Shown: positions 48,316-62,000, numbered from the stretch's first letter. The stretch: 64,000 nucleotides of DNA from Acephala macrosclerotiorum (GCA_014904845.1 MU119202.1:930001-994000), one strand, 5' to 3'. The notes: generated by a model from the sequence alone, not told the origin. Made by a program: numbers and translations.

Positions 48316-51300
48316 TTTGAAGACCGCTTACGAGATGATTGATGAAAATGATGATTGGTGAAAATGATGAAATGGGTTTATTAAAAAAATGTATATACAG
48401 AGAAGTAAAAAAGTAGAGAACGAGTGGATGTGGTACTAGACCTACCAAGCTACTCAGCTAGGCATGTTGAAAATATATACTGCTGCAAGATTGATGGAGT
48501 GATAGCATGATGATGCGCCTGCTGTTCGTGGACAAACAATATACTTGCGGAGACTAAGTCGATTTGCAGGCGAGGGTCGAAGCTTTATGGGTCAGTTGCG
48601 GGGTCGTCCTCGAGTCGAGGCTCTGTTGAACCCAGGGGATGGGAATATTTTTATTCGAAATGGTTAATGAAGAGGTGAATTTAAGCTTCTTTATAGTGAG
48701 GGTCGAACAGGATGCTGGGAATCGAAGTAACATGGTCTTCTGGAAGAAAGAAGGACCAAAAATGTTCCGCGAGTCGTTGAAAGGAGGACTTGGCGACGCC
48801 ATCACATGGGGTTTGTGGAAGACCGTGGTCCGATGCTCGGTTCTGGGGCCTCAACATACTTGCAGAGGCTTTTTCTCTCATCCTTTTCATCTTGTGAACG
48901 TGAGAGATTTTGAATTGAAACTTTCCACGGACCCATGCGAAGAAGCGCCAGACTTCAGCCCTGGAAAAATGGAGATCACGAGCGGGCAATTTCGTTTGAA
49001 ACGACCCACAACAACCCCTTTCTTCGAGATTCCCCACTACTCGCAAGCTTTCCGTGCAAATTTCTCGCCAGTCCCGGATGTGCGAGATTTAGAAAGAACT
49101 CTCCCAATGAATGAGCGACGTCAAGGTCTGTGGCCTGAACCGACATTTGGGAGACATCCATCGCATTCCTGAACTAACAATCTCAACATCAAAACCGTGG
49201 AAATATTTACGTACTCAGGATGTAACATCTTTGATACTAATGGCTGGAGAAATGGACGCAAGAAAACGGGTTCTGCGTTCTAGAGATGAAGGGTCCCTGA
49301 ATTTTGAACTGCAATATTGCCTGCGCGAAACAGAATGCATCAAATACTGATGACGGCCTCTCCAAAGGACCCCGCGACAGTTCCACAACGTCTCAATGCT
49401 GATTTTAATTCTGAGCATTTGAATGATTCATTGGAGGCGATTGCCAGTATCGGCATTGAATACGTTTGCCCAAGACCTCGAATCTCAGTTCCAATAGAAA
49501 CTGTCCGTCATTCATCAAAGCATCGACTCATAGCAGACAAGAACGCAACCAGCTTCTAACTTGAGCAAACACGAAGTGCTCAATTCAAAGCTTTGCATAT
49601 TCTATATGCAAGCCGAACAACTGCTACTGAGATAGACGTTGAAGCGTGGGACCGAGCTGCTTAGAGACAGCTCTCCCACCCCCACTGATTAGCTACCATG
49701 AAAATTGCAGTTGAAGTCAAGCCGAGGATCTATCTCTTGGTGTAACATCCGCTACAATGCTCCAGCCTTCTACGAGCAACGTAGGGAATGATTTTTTCTA
49801 ACATGGCTAGGTATTAGACACAGACGCTCAACAAAGTCTGTCTTTTTGGTAGCCTAGGCACGGCCCGGAGGCTGAAGCCTCCCTGTAGCATTTCGAATTT
49901 GACGATGTTCTAAAAACATTATAGCTTCAAAATCCGTGCAGAAGTATCAGAGAAAAGGGGCTCAAAGCAGAAGTATTTCTCGGGAAGCATAACCTTGTTG
50001 ACACCAATAGGAACTTTGACACATCAGATCATAAGATGACGCCTGCTTAACCTGATCAAGGACCTCCTTGCATGCCAACTCAAATGAACATACTATCCTA
50101 GCATAGAACGGTTGATGGAACTTTCCTTTGAGATTAGATGTTTTGTTGGGCCAAATTGGTGCATGCAAGTTGGGCCCAATGCATCTGTGCAAATTCGCTC
50201 TCGGGTTCTCGGACCATTTGAGTTTGTACTTGCGGGCGGCGAAAGTGAACCGTTGACGGCTGAAACCATGTTTCTGACATCGATATTTGCGACTTGAGGC
50301 TGATACAAGCTCGGCATCATGGAAGCTTTCCACGTGCTCTGATCTCTCAGCTCTCAGTCCTCAAATCCCACGTGCGGGATCTCAAGCCGCTCCCAGAGAA
50401 ACAATTCAATAAAACGCCACCGATGCTCCCTTGCTTCCTTGACGATATGCGGTGTTGGAAACATTGAAGCCGATATCATAAAACATAATGATATTGGAGC
50501 GCCACGAATATGAAGAACTCATCCGCGCGCTACCGAGCTTGCTGGCACAACACGATGTGGTGAGACCAGATCTAAGATTGCAGCTGCGAGCGAAGATCTC
50601 GGGGAAAAAGAAATGAGATGATCTTGACACAGACGCAGGTACGCGAAGAGCAGCAATGAGATCAGAAAGATGAGGCGACCATAATATGTAAGGAGGTGGC
50701 ACGTGTGAAAAAGGTGGCAACACGTGATCCTTTTGTCTGACGCGGAAATGAACGGCGAGCCGCGAGTGGTCCAGTCTGTCCAGATGAGAGGTCTGATTGC
50801 TCGAAGATACGGTGCGGGTCCGCGGCGCAAGGTTAGCTAGATGAGGGTGAAATGGGGAAGCCGACGTTTTGACAATTGTTGGGTTCTTGGAAGATCATCA
50901 CGAGCTAGCTTCTGCGACGCTGCTGCTCCATCTGCACGCAATCTCGGCGTCCTATGATTCGGTTGCGGGTCTAAATATAAGTTTCGCAATTCGCGACGCC
51001 CGCAGCCGATCAGTAAATTAGCAGAATTGCGCGGGCCTGTCAATTGCGTACGATTAGACAGTGGCTATTGGACGGGTTCCAACGACGCTGTGATGACGAT
51101 TGATACGAAGGAAAAGAAACGCGAAGTGGCGTAGCATTTCGACGAGGTAACTGTTTGATTGCTGCTGAACTTTTTTCAATGCCAGCATGGATGCTTGTCA
51201 CTCGTTCATTGGGCACGAAAAAAGAGTTTCGACAGGATGCAACGCAAAGGGGGCCGATGGAATAGACTCCCAGGATTGCCAGTCAGAGAAACAAGCCGAG

Positions 51301-54058
51301 AATGGGATGACGGTGGTCGAAAGTCGATGGTGCAGCGATCGTTCAAGCTTGAAGCTGCATCGTACGAAGGCCTTTTTCATTTTTTGCGTGTCGGTAATGG
51401 AGAAGCTTATTAAGGCGCGTCAAAGCTCGTGTTCTAGAAGGCGATGATTGGGCGACTGTTCACGCGTCGTTTACGCGCCATCCCAGTCAACCGGATTATT
51501 ACTCCAGTCTGGCAGATGAAGCAGGGTAAATCTTGCGAGGGTCCCTGGCTCAGATCATACCGACGCGGGGCTATCGACTTATAGAGTCGCCGCCCAGAAT
51601 CAAAACCTGAATTCGGGAATGCCTTACACCCTCTCGAGTCATTACAAATAAGCCGATGCGGAATTGCTTGCTTCTTCTTGCCTTGGAGCTATCCGCGAGA
51701 GGGAAGTGTTCGATCGAAGGGTGGGATGTGTGTTGGCAAACGTGGCCCTGAAGTCCCAGATATATGGATCTGCTGCTACCCTGAGCAGGGAAGTGAAGGG
51801 TTTGCCCTGGACGAAGGATTTGTAGATATGTGCCGAGTAGACCCTCGGGTATAAGCTCTCCTCCAATGCTGATGAGTGTATGAGAATGTCTCGCGGCTTT
51901 ACGTCACACTCTTCAACGCCTGTTCAACAATTGAATTCCGCCTGTGCTCATCGCTCCTGTCCATGCTCGGGCGTTGAAGAACGGGGATTTCTCCTCCATC
52001 GTGAATGTCAAAGCGTTCCCCGCCGTTGAGATTTTGGTGGGTCTGGGCAACCATGGTGAGCATGCGAAGCTGAAAGAGATGTGTTCTCTGAGGTCCAAGT
52101 TCAAATCGTATGGCCTCGCCCAAATGGTAAATCGCGAGGTGCTTCTGGAGATTGAAGCTCTTCTTGCTTCCGGGCCAGATATAGCGAGCTGGTCATGTAA
52201 TGCAGGCCAGGGTCAGGGGCATCGGGCTTCTGCAACACGGGCAACATGCTATCTGATTGGAGTCAAGCACGCGACTTGGCATGAGTACCAACAATGACCG
52301 GGTCGAGGACGTACTTCCTATTCCATGTGCGGCTGTTTGATCTCTAGCATTTCTCCACAACGCTCAAGACGGGTTTGTGTCAAAAGAGCTAACGCTTCGT
52401 ACGGATATGAGAATAGTCTCTTGGATTTGGAAACGGTGGATCTGAGATGTTGTCGACAAGCAAAAGCCGTAGACTTGAAGAAGAGCCACAGTGATGTAGA
52501 AAGAGGGGTCGTTCGGACACTGCGGCGGATTTGAACTAGCTCTTATGAGGTGGAGAGCTGGTCCTAGGTAGCTGTGGCTGGTGGTCAAGACTAGCAGATG
52601 GTAGCATGCTAAATATGCAACAGTTTCTTGATCTCGAGAGACCTGGATCAGCGGCTATGTGGTGATGAGATGACCTCTTGGGGAATCTCGGGTGCTGCTG
52701 CATTGTTGCGGCCTGCCGGAAATCCAGACTGGATAGGGCAAGGCCGCATGAGTTGTTGGTTTCTTCGACCTCTCACATCGCCTACCACCAACCTTCCTGT
52801 CTATATGTCTACACATATTATAGACGAGAGCTCTGCCTGATTGGAAAATGGCTCGCGCCATGGCGGGAACAGCGCCTCTCGACATCTGAAACAAGTCCAG
52901 CAATGGCAGCGAGTAATTGCTGCCGCTCTGTGCGATCAATCAGGCCTTCTTCCACTTCCTTTGAAACACAAAGCAAGCATATTGAAGCTGCCGGAGATAA
53001 GAGACCTCGCTAGGATGTATAAACGAAGAATCGGACGGCTTCTGACATGAAGCAGAAGCAAGCACCTGAAATATATCGTCTGACCTGGCCTATAATTCGA
53101 CCGCCATGGCGAAAAGCTGTCAACAGCTTTATTCTAAGCGGAAGTCGCCCGTAATACAACAGGAATGTCCGAGCAGAGATAGGATTGCATGCTGTGCTGT
53201 GATCATACCATCGTGAACCGTAGTCACTATGCCTTAACTAGAATCGTAGATATCCGGCATCGTTTCACGAAGTTCGAATGTGGTGAAAGTCGCCCTCAGG
53301 TGTCGGCGGTACCAAGCCGAGTACCTACCTCCTGGTCAAAATCTGAGCCTGCGAATGCTCTGTCGCTGCCGTGTCCAGGACTTCCAGGTCCTTCAGCCCA
53401 GGCAGAGAAGCGAGCGTCAGGTATCGTTGTACTCCGTAGAGTATTTCGTAGCTAGTCGTCGACCAAAACTTAGAGCCCCTCTCCGGGTCTCACCTAATCG
53501 AATTCAGGCGTAGCCCAATAGCAGCCAGCAAATGGGCTGCTCATGAGATTGTTTCCCGTACGTTGGAAACGCATCCTTTCCACAATTGCTAGTCCGCCCC
53601 AATTTGTGGTCAGGATTCCCCTTCGGTAGAAGCGAGCGAACCTTCGCGGTCGACTTTTAGTGCCTACTTTGTAGACAGGCTGCCCGTGCGCCTAACAACC
53701 AGAAGCCAAACTCTCCACCGGCCTCGCGAGATCTCCAATCCTGTCCCAAAATCAAAACGCCCTTGGCTCGACCACAAGTCGTCTGGGTCGACGAGTCTTT
53801 CACTCTCTTTTTCTTCATACCACTGCCGTTGCGACCGGCCTTCCGCCAGGCCATTGACTAAAGGTAAAGGTAGACACCCACGACCCGCGATCTGGATTGT
53901 TTACATCCTCCCCACCGCATCCCTTCCTCCATCTCCCGTCAACACAGTTGGTGATATGGACCGACCTCTACGATGCTTTTGAGTCTCCGTGCCATTTCGA
54001 TACTTTTCTTGGGGCTTTCCTTTTCAGCGGGCCGGTGGTCAGGAGGAGATCGATCATA
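48316..54058. other. Gene-poor interval
   Basis: 5.7 kb with only short frames on both strands and no spliceable combination that I can support. Frames with the most protein-like look are on the minus strand between 51.64 and 52.94 kb (for example HLGEAIRFELGPQ...), but adjoining frames are equally open and no motif is diagnostic. No transposase, reverse transcriptase, tRNA or long tandem repeat was seen. The last few hundred bases are the promoter of the serine-rich protein gene. Confidence 0.45.
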
Positions 54059-57000
54059 ATGAAGACGACGGTGCCATCTGTGAGTATTCTGCAATTAAAA
54101 TTAAAGAGCCTTGCATTATACTCGGTGGAAAGATTAGCTGGTCTCCCTGCATCACAGCAATCTTAGGGTCCTTAGTCCGCAAAGTACTAAACACATACTG
54201 ACATCTACATCTTCCTTAGCTTATTGCTTCGAGCACTGTTGGTATCGCTGCTGCTGGGCTCGTCTTGGGAAAGCCGGATCATTCACCTCCGCCGCGCCCT
54301 TCATCGAGGAAGAGGAAAGTTGGAGACCTTGTTGCAGATGTTGTCGTCCATAATCGGGGCAACTCCTCACCTCTGTCACGTCCAGCTACAGCAGTGATCA
54401 CACAGGGTCTTAATCATTATCACCCTTCTACCGACTCACCTAATCCACCTCCAACCCTCCAACATCGAGCTTCGAGCACCAGGGTCGAGATACCAAATCA
54501 CAGTACAGGGTGGAGGCTATCGATATTCAGGCACGAGGATACCTCGTCTCCACGGGAGCATATTGAAGAGGAGCACCGCAGGGAATCAGTCTCGTCTCGA
54601 GGATCTTGGATCCGTAGACTTTCAACCATACCAAATTCTCATAATAACAGCCCGCGGTCGAGCATTGGACCCGATTCCCCTTCACTGGCATACCTACATG
54701 GTTCGGCAGTTCCGATACTATCCAAACCAGGAAGCAGTCCTGCGCAATTACCCCCCAACAAACTTGTGAAAAGAGCTACGTCAGGGAGGGCAGCAAGTGG
54801 TCCAGCAGCCTCGGGAAGTGGATCGAAATCGCAAGTACCTACACTTCGCCGACCTGCCACAAGCCATCAACGTTCTGTTACTCTGCAACAGCAGTTCAGA
54901 GACGACTCCATGGTTACGACATTGCCCGTACATCAGAACCCCACCACACAAGTCCATACTACTCCTTCAAGCAAAGGCAACACACCAGAGTCTCGACATG
55001 TATGGCGTGTGTATTTTGAAGCTCGACCAACAAGACTATCAAAGGAACGGACATCGGGCAAGAGTAGTGATGGAGGCATACCAAACTTTCTTTCGACCTC
55101 GAGGAGAGTTATACCAGACGAAACCGTGGAGCCAACACTTATGAAGCCCGAGATGATCACGAGGTCGAAGCTTGATGGTACACTGTACTATGATGATAGC
55201 TTCGAAATTGGGGACGACGAGTTGGACGATGATGAAGAGAAAGCAGTGCCCACCATGGAACTTGTAGTGGAAGAGCCCCAAAAGCGTGTACGGAGATCAA
55301 TGTCTATCAATTTTAGCTCGCCAAGTTCGTGGATATCAAGATCAGGAAGTCTCAGAGGGAACAAACGCAGCGCTGAAGGCAAGACTGGGGGCAAGCGTCA
55401 TGTGTCTGCGCCGCTAATCTCAACAATGCCCTCTCGAGGTATCACAACATCACATGGATCAGCTAGTCACAGACAACGCACCATTATGGACCCTAAGATA
55501 TTTCAGCGACAGCCACTTTCTCCTGCAGAAGATTCGTCCCCTAGCGATCCATTTTCCACGAACTTCATATCTCGAAGTCGTAATAGCTCGTCGCCTTTGC
55601 CACCACTCTCCAGGCTTTCGAGTTTCAACTTGGATATAGCTCGGCTTGGCTTGTCCTCCTCATCCTCCTCGGCTCCTCGGCGGAGTCCAACTTCTCCCAT
55701 GCCACCGCATACTAATACAGCTTCGACATCCGTATCGTCTACAGGTCACCCATCTCCTGCATCTACGACTTACTTTGGCTCTATCCACCAGAAGAATCCT
55801 CGGACTTCAGAAATTGCAGATCGCGCCTCCACACTTGTCGAATCTGATAATGATACTCGAGGTTTCATATCGGGAGATGAGGACGACATAGATTTCCAAA
55901 GTGAGACAATGTTCGACTCGCTAAGGTCTGGCGCCACGGGCAGCATCCGATCCCACAACGCACCATTGGAGTCAATGTTTGACGAATCCCCTCCGAGCCT
56001 TAATGGACATACCAAATCTAAGAGGCTTTCAATTCATGAAATGTTGGCGAGCGGAGGTTTCCAAGAAGCAAGCAATAGAATTGTTGAGGAGGACGAGGGC
56101 ATGTCAACCCCTGTAAAACCCGCTAGGTCTTCGCAGGAAGACACATTCCGGACACCGGTACGAAGAGCCACGATAGAATCCGATGATGCTTTTCCGTCAT
56201 CACCACCAAGCTTCTGCATTGCTACGAAGGACTTTGGCCGACTTTCATTGGATGACGAAGAAGAGGACGAAGATTGGACCAAGGACGACGAGAACATGGA
56301 AATCAGCAATTCTCTTTCCCCACCCAATAGTTCACTCAACTCTCGAAGGGTAAGTCCTAGTTTTCGAGCGGCTTTGGCGGACGTCACGCATAGTGGAAGT
56401 ACGAATGGCAATCCTACAGCACCTTCGGAGCGTCCAAAGAGTAACCTATTCGATTGGTCCGAGCCATCATCGGCTGAGAAGACTGATCTCATGGGCAATT
56501 CTCCTCGACCAAAGACCGCTCATGTCAAGCATCTCGCTGATGGCAGAGGTGGGAGGACAATTGGCCGCAAAGGTCCAAGTGCTTTGCACATCAGGAGTCA
56601 AAGTGTACCTGTCGTGCCTGACGTTGCTGGCCAGCGCGATCATTCAAAGCTTACACCGAAGTTTGGTACTTGGGGTCTCGGTGCAAAGGGTGTCAGCGAG
56701 GATTGGGATGGAGATTTCGAATTCGATAATGATGGAGAGGGCAATGGAGCCACGAGCGACACCAAAATAGAGTGCAGTGGAATGCTTGTTCCCCCGGCAA
56801 TACAGGCCAGTCAAGCAAGCGTAGTAGGCCATGTCGGACAAATCCGAGAGTTTTGCCTACTTGTCGAGGATCTCAAGAGACTTCGATCACAGGGGAAGGA
56901 GAGAAAACTCCTCAATGGTCCTCACGCATCGCATTGGAAAGAGGCAGAAGGCGTCATCGCTCTTGCAGCTTCAGATGAGGAAGACCCCACCTTATCGCCA

Positions 57001-57669
57001 CCTCATTCTCCAGCATCCATTGTTCACGATCAAGAACTGACAGAGGACAAATTTCTCGAACACGGCCCCGATGTTGAGGATGTCTCCATGTCAGATGCTC
57101 CGATTGAGGTTCTAAACCGTTACGGCAAGCCTACCGGGTTCATATACGATGGAAATACTGTTCGGAGACGGTCTGTATTCTCGCCAGAAGATGACATTTT
57201 TGGTGCAGGCATTATCAACAATCCCCCTGCTAGAGAGTATCTTCGCCCTCCCTCAAATTCACCTCGCCATTCAACTGCCAGAAGCGCTTCTGACACCGCT
57301 CGATCGGTCATGGAAACAATGCATCAACACCGATCCACCTCCGATCCTCTCCTCCAAAATTTAGCCAGCCAGTCTCCAGACAAGATGCCCTTTGATACAA
57401 CCAGTCTCAAAGACCTTGTCAACAAGGCTAGTCAACTAAGTCGTACACTGGCCGAGGTCATTCGCAAACACGATGGGTCACAGAGCCCTGAGAATAGTCC
57501 ACGCCGAGACTCGAGTCCAGCATTTACCAGGGTTTTCACAGATCCCAGCGTTAGCCCTCCCAAACATCTTATCCGAAGTCACAGTAATAATTCGATCCTC
57601 GGCGGCTCGATTGATGCATCACCTACACGAAGTTTAGGTCAACGCATGCATATGATGACTGTCGTATGA
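54059..57669 (+). CDS. Large serine/proline-rich disordered protein, function unknown
   Basis: Two exons, 54059-54079 and 54220-57669, give 1156 residues. The first exon encodes only MKTTVPS; the acceptor cttccttag continues with LIASSTVGIAAAGLVLG, a hydrophobic N-terminal segment, then PRPSSRKRKVGD. Most of the protein is Ser/Pro/Arg-rich with many SP/SPR and RRxS-type phosphosite-like patches (GSWIRRLSTIP, PSSWISRSGSLRG) and acidic tracts (DDEEEDEDWTKDDE). A compact, probably structured stretch lies at about residues 865-905 (GQIREFCLLVEDLKRLRSQG ... HWKEAEGVIALA). The C-terminal helix is TTSLKDLVNKASQLSRTLAEVIRKH. I recognise the pattern as a conserved ascomycete hypothetical, with no known function. 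Confidence 0.7.
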
Positions 57670-59058
57670 TAGTCTCGATGATCCGGATACTAGATTTCTT
57701 TTGTACATGAGTAGACCCTAGTGGTCTTTATTTCCTTTCCTGCATAGCGACGGTTTTCTTTCGGCTACTGCATGAAGCGCTTTGCTGCTTTTAATTATGT
57801 TATATGCATGTCCTGCATAGATCTGGGAGCGTGTCGTTCAGTTTGGTGGCGGTCATTGCATGCTTCTCAGCATTCATCAAAAGAATTGCAGCCTTGATTT
57901 CTGTCATTCAGGGGTGCATGGAAAAGTGCGGGGCATCAATAAAAGAGCAGAGATTATGTTAATGGTTGCACGTTTTTTATTCCTTTCGGGTTTGCTTGGT
58001 TGTTGCGAGGGTAAAACTTGTCCAGCAAGCATTGGAGCACTGCATTTGTTTTTCTAGTATAGAGGGGAGACCAGAAGGATGGGCGGGTTTCTGTAACAAG
58101 TAAATCACTGTTTTGTTAAGCTTGGAAGACGAGGGACTTCTGCCAAGCAAATTGGCCTTGTACGAGCTGCGCCTCGAAGACGTAGCGGAGGCAATACGCA
58201 AAAAGGCCTGGGAAGAGGTGCTGGATTCTAGGCTGGAGCTTGCTATGAGGCTGGCGGATGCTGATGATAGCCAAACAAAAAGGCACACGAGAAATGTGAG
58301 ATGGAATGAGCGGAACGAATACAAGATATGAAGTTATGGCATCACGCTGTCAACTATCCTCTCCATCATGATGCTCTTTTGAAACTGGTGATGCTCATTC
58401 TGATCGGCAATGAACTATATCCTGTAATATGAACCGAGGGTAAACTCCATCTTCGCCAAGTGGCTCTTGCCTTGTCTTATAGCACCTAACACTGGCTATA
58501 CAACATTTTATTTTCTCGAGATGGTTACATCGTTCCCAACTGAGGAGTCGCTGTCGTTCCAAGGTGGCATTTTGAGATCCACGCCATGCGGGTTCTCGAC
58601 CCGCCCACCTCTCGATTTGCTACACTGCCAAGCCTCAACGATCCCATTGTAATGCACTCAGCCATACATGGAACGATCAACCAACATTTGCTAACACGAT
58701 TGGAGGAATTGAGAGATACAGTAGCATTCATTACAGTCGCTAGCGAAATGGCTTCCGCCTTAAATACTTTTGAAATTTCTGGTCAGTCATATTGCTAAGA
58801 CGCTTGTGCCCGCCGCACTAGGGCGATTATGACTAGCTATTTTTCTTCCAACATCCAGACAGCGTTTCTCAACCCCGACCAAAACGATCAGCACCATTGA
58901 TCATGCATGGTAACGCTGACTGGATTATTATTATCCATCCATCTCACATAGTAGGCAATATACTACTAGATTTTTTCACGGCCAATCAATAAATAAGTGA
59001 AATGCCTACAGAGGAAATCTTAGCATTGATAGACGCGCCAGCGTGGTTCCAACGTTAA
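57670..59058. other. Intergenic with two coding-like short frames
   Basis: 1.4 kb between convergent genes. Frames at 58113-58331 (SLEDEGLLPSKLALYELRLEDVAEAI..., no ATG at its left edge) and 58586-58798 (SRFATLPSLNDPIVMHSAIHG...) read like protein but have no start, partners or family. They may be gene relics. Confidence 0.4.
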
Positions 59059-62000
59059 TTACGTTGCACCAAAAGACTTCAAAAGTGCTACAACCTCTAA
59101 GTGGCCGCCCTTTGCAGCTGCTTGCAACGCTGTCCGTTCCTCATATCCACTAGTAGCATTGACATCAGCCTTGGCATCGAGGAGTCTCTGAACAACCTCT
59201 AAGTGGCCGCCCTCGGCAGCTGCTTGCAACGCTGTCCGTCCCCTCCTAGTAGTAGGGGGTGCATTGACATCAACCTTAGCATCGAGGAATCTTTGAACAA
59301 TCTCTAAATGGCCGCCCTCAATAGCAAATGGCAGTCCATACGATAACTCTTCCTTGTTGTTAACTAAGTTAATCAAGATATTTATATAATTCAGGCGGCC
59401 AAGTCTTGCATAGCGGCGAATTAAGTCAATTCTTTCTGTGGAACTTAGTTTAGCAATGGATACAACTTGTACAAACACAGCAAAATGGTCGTGCTTATCA
59501 ATCCATTCGTAAACAAGAGGGGTTCGGTCATGAAACTCTGCCGCTGACCATGGGGTTCTCGCCAGACCGTGCTCGCCGCGTATCATTTGTTTCCAGAGAT
59601 TCCAAGTTCTAGATTTACCCTCTTCGAAATTGCGGGTATGAAGTAGCCAGTAGTCTAAAGCGTACTCGAGGAAAGGGTGTCCTAACTGTAGCGTAGCCGT
59701 CGAGTCTTCCAGACCATTCTTGATCGCAATCACGCTCTCTTTACTGGTTGTGGATTTGCGATGGCTTAGGGCGTTTAGCCTCTGCATTATACGGGACGGG
59801 GCACTTTCAACTCCCAAAGTTGTTTTAATAATGTGTTCCGGAAGCCGAGTTGGTAGCGCTGCAGGATTTCGGATCAAATCGGTCTTGAAATCGTTCGAGT
59901 TAAGGTATGTTACACATATCTCGCCAATAAAGTGATCGACTTCTTCCAACTTGATGTGAAAATCTTGTAGACTCGAGTCTGATGGTTGTTCCAGGAAATG
60001 CTGAAGAACGCTGTGATGAGTAAATTGGACAATTTGTAGTTCTTCGTCTAGCTGGACTAGATTCTCACACCAGGCAGCGATGCGCTCTAGGCCGCTTCGT
60101 CTCTTTCCTGCGATGAAATAGGGAGTGCCAGGCTCATATGAGAGAGCTTCCCTTAGCTCATCAAGTGTGAGCGCTCGTTTGGCTGCTGCGGCCCATTGGA
60201 AAATTTGGCCGGCGGTTTTGGCAGAGCCATGCTTCGCGATCCGTTTCATAGCGCGGTCGAAAGTTTCTCCCAAGCTTTTAGGGAGAGTTATAAGGACTTC
60301 CAGAATCTCATAGTCGCAAGTGCACTTGCATATTTCCACAATTTGATAATCGACCCAGAGAAACCTGCCAAACTTAGCAAAGCTATTCGATCTTTAAGAA
60401 GTGAGCACACACATGCCGTTCGCACCATCAATCAACGCTTTGATAATTTCCTGAGCCAAAGCAGGGTCCTGTGAAATGAGTTCTTCCCTCTGCTTGAGAG
60501 TTATGATCTCTCGCGTGTATGCCTCAATATCAGCTTGGACTTCACGACAGTCGGCAGACTTCTCCAGAGTAGCTGGGAACCATTTTCGGATATCCGCTGA
60601 TACGCTGCTTCGGCCGACAAGGAAAAGCTTCGCTTTAGAATCGGGAACTGATATGATAGATGAGAGGCTTCGAAGGAGGACGTTGCGTTCCTCCTTTTCA
60701 AATTCATCCAAAGCATCGATGACAATATACAGCGTAGAATATCTGCTGATACAATGCCGAAGTAAGGTTTCAATTGTGTCCATATCTGCGTAAGAGGTCT
60801 CAAGTCTGCTTAGCTGTTTCTCGACTTCCCCAACAACGTCGTCGGGCTTGAGGGACTGTCGGATGATAGATCTTAGTACGGTTGTGGCGCTAAGCGATAT
60901 AGAGTCGTCAAAGCGGGGAAACACGAAAGTGGTAAGTTCGTCAGTTCTTGTTCTCTCGCAATAAAGACACTCAACGACACTCGATCTGGATTCATCGTCA
61001 GCAAACGACATGCAGAAAGTCGAAGGAGTACTAGCGTAAGCACCGTCTTCCCGGAACCAACTACGAGCAGATTAGTATAGCCTTGACAGCAAAGCAGCGA
61101 ACTTACGCTTTCCGGTCAAGATAAATACCGAGGGCGTTTCACCATCCTTCCACTTGGTAAATTCTGGAGTTGAAGAAAGCCACGTAGATGTGTTAACATA
61201 CCGCTTTTTGCGGGTCTGATGGAAGTTCGTTAGGTGTGCGTACGTTGATAAAGAGTCCAGGAGTTTCACTTTCTTCTCCCCTGTCCTCATTAATGTAAGA
61301 TCCACAAGTGAGCCCGTGAAACTTACTTAAGAGGTCCTGGTCTCTTTGCATTCGCCATTCACTGGCTCTTTCAAGCTCTTTCTGAGATCGGGATGCGAAA
61401 AGCGACAACTCGTTTCTGTGTTTGGCTGCAAGCTTTCGTTCCTGCTCCTGAAACTGTTCTTCTTTTCGGTTAGATATAGCTTTGGCCAGAGCAATAGCCT
61501 TCTTGACATCTTTGGCACAGCTCTGGATGTTCTCAATCTGGGGACGAAGCTTGCTGCGCAAATCCGATATCACTTTCCTGACCCCTTTAGTCTCTAGATC
61601 AGCAAAGCTCGCTATGGTAGATTGTGGTCACTTGCATGGTTGCCGTGTTAGCAGAATGGCCTGCTTGCACAATTGAACAATGGAGGCATGGAATATGCAT
61701 ATTGACTCCCGAAGTGGAGGCGAATTAGGAAAGAGAAGCTGATATTCATCAAATTGAGGGAAAAGTTTGTTGAGACCCATGAACAGGTCAGCAAGGGATT
61801 CGAAGTACGAGGTGATGTTGGCTGCAACCTGGAAGCATTGTTAGGTTCAGCCCAAACACCGTTTCGCCTCCTCGATAGTCTCGACGGATGACTTACAAGT
61901 ACTGTAAGCTTTACACTGCCCCAAACAAGTGCTGCGATATCCGGACGGGCTGAAATGAAGGTGTCAACGATTGTAGAGAACTGCTGGATTGATTGCAACA

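Noticed and set aside
48639..49172. 177-codon frame as a gene
   Set aside because: The opposite strand is equally open, composition is not coding-like, and no motif or splice partner was found.
61628..61630. NLR as pseudogene because of in-frame TGA
   Set aside because: A 54-base GT-AG intron removes it and restores the expected family spacing.
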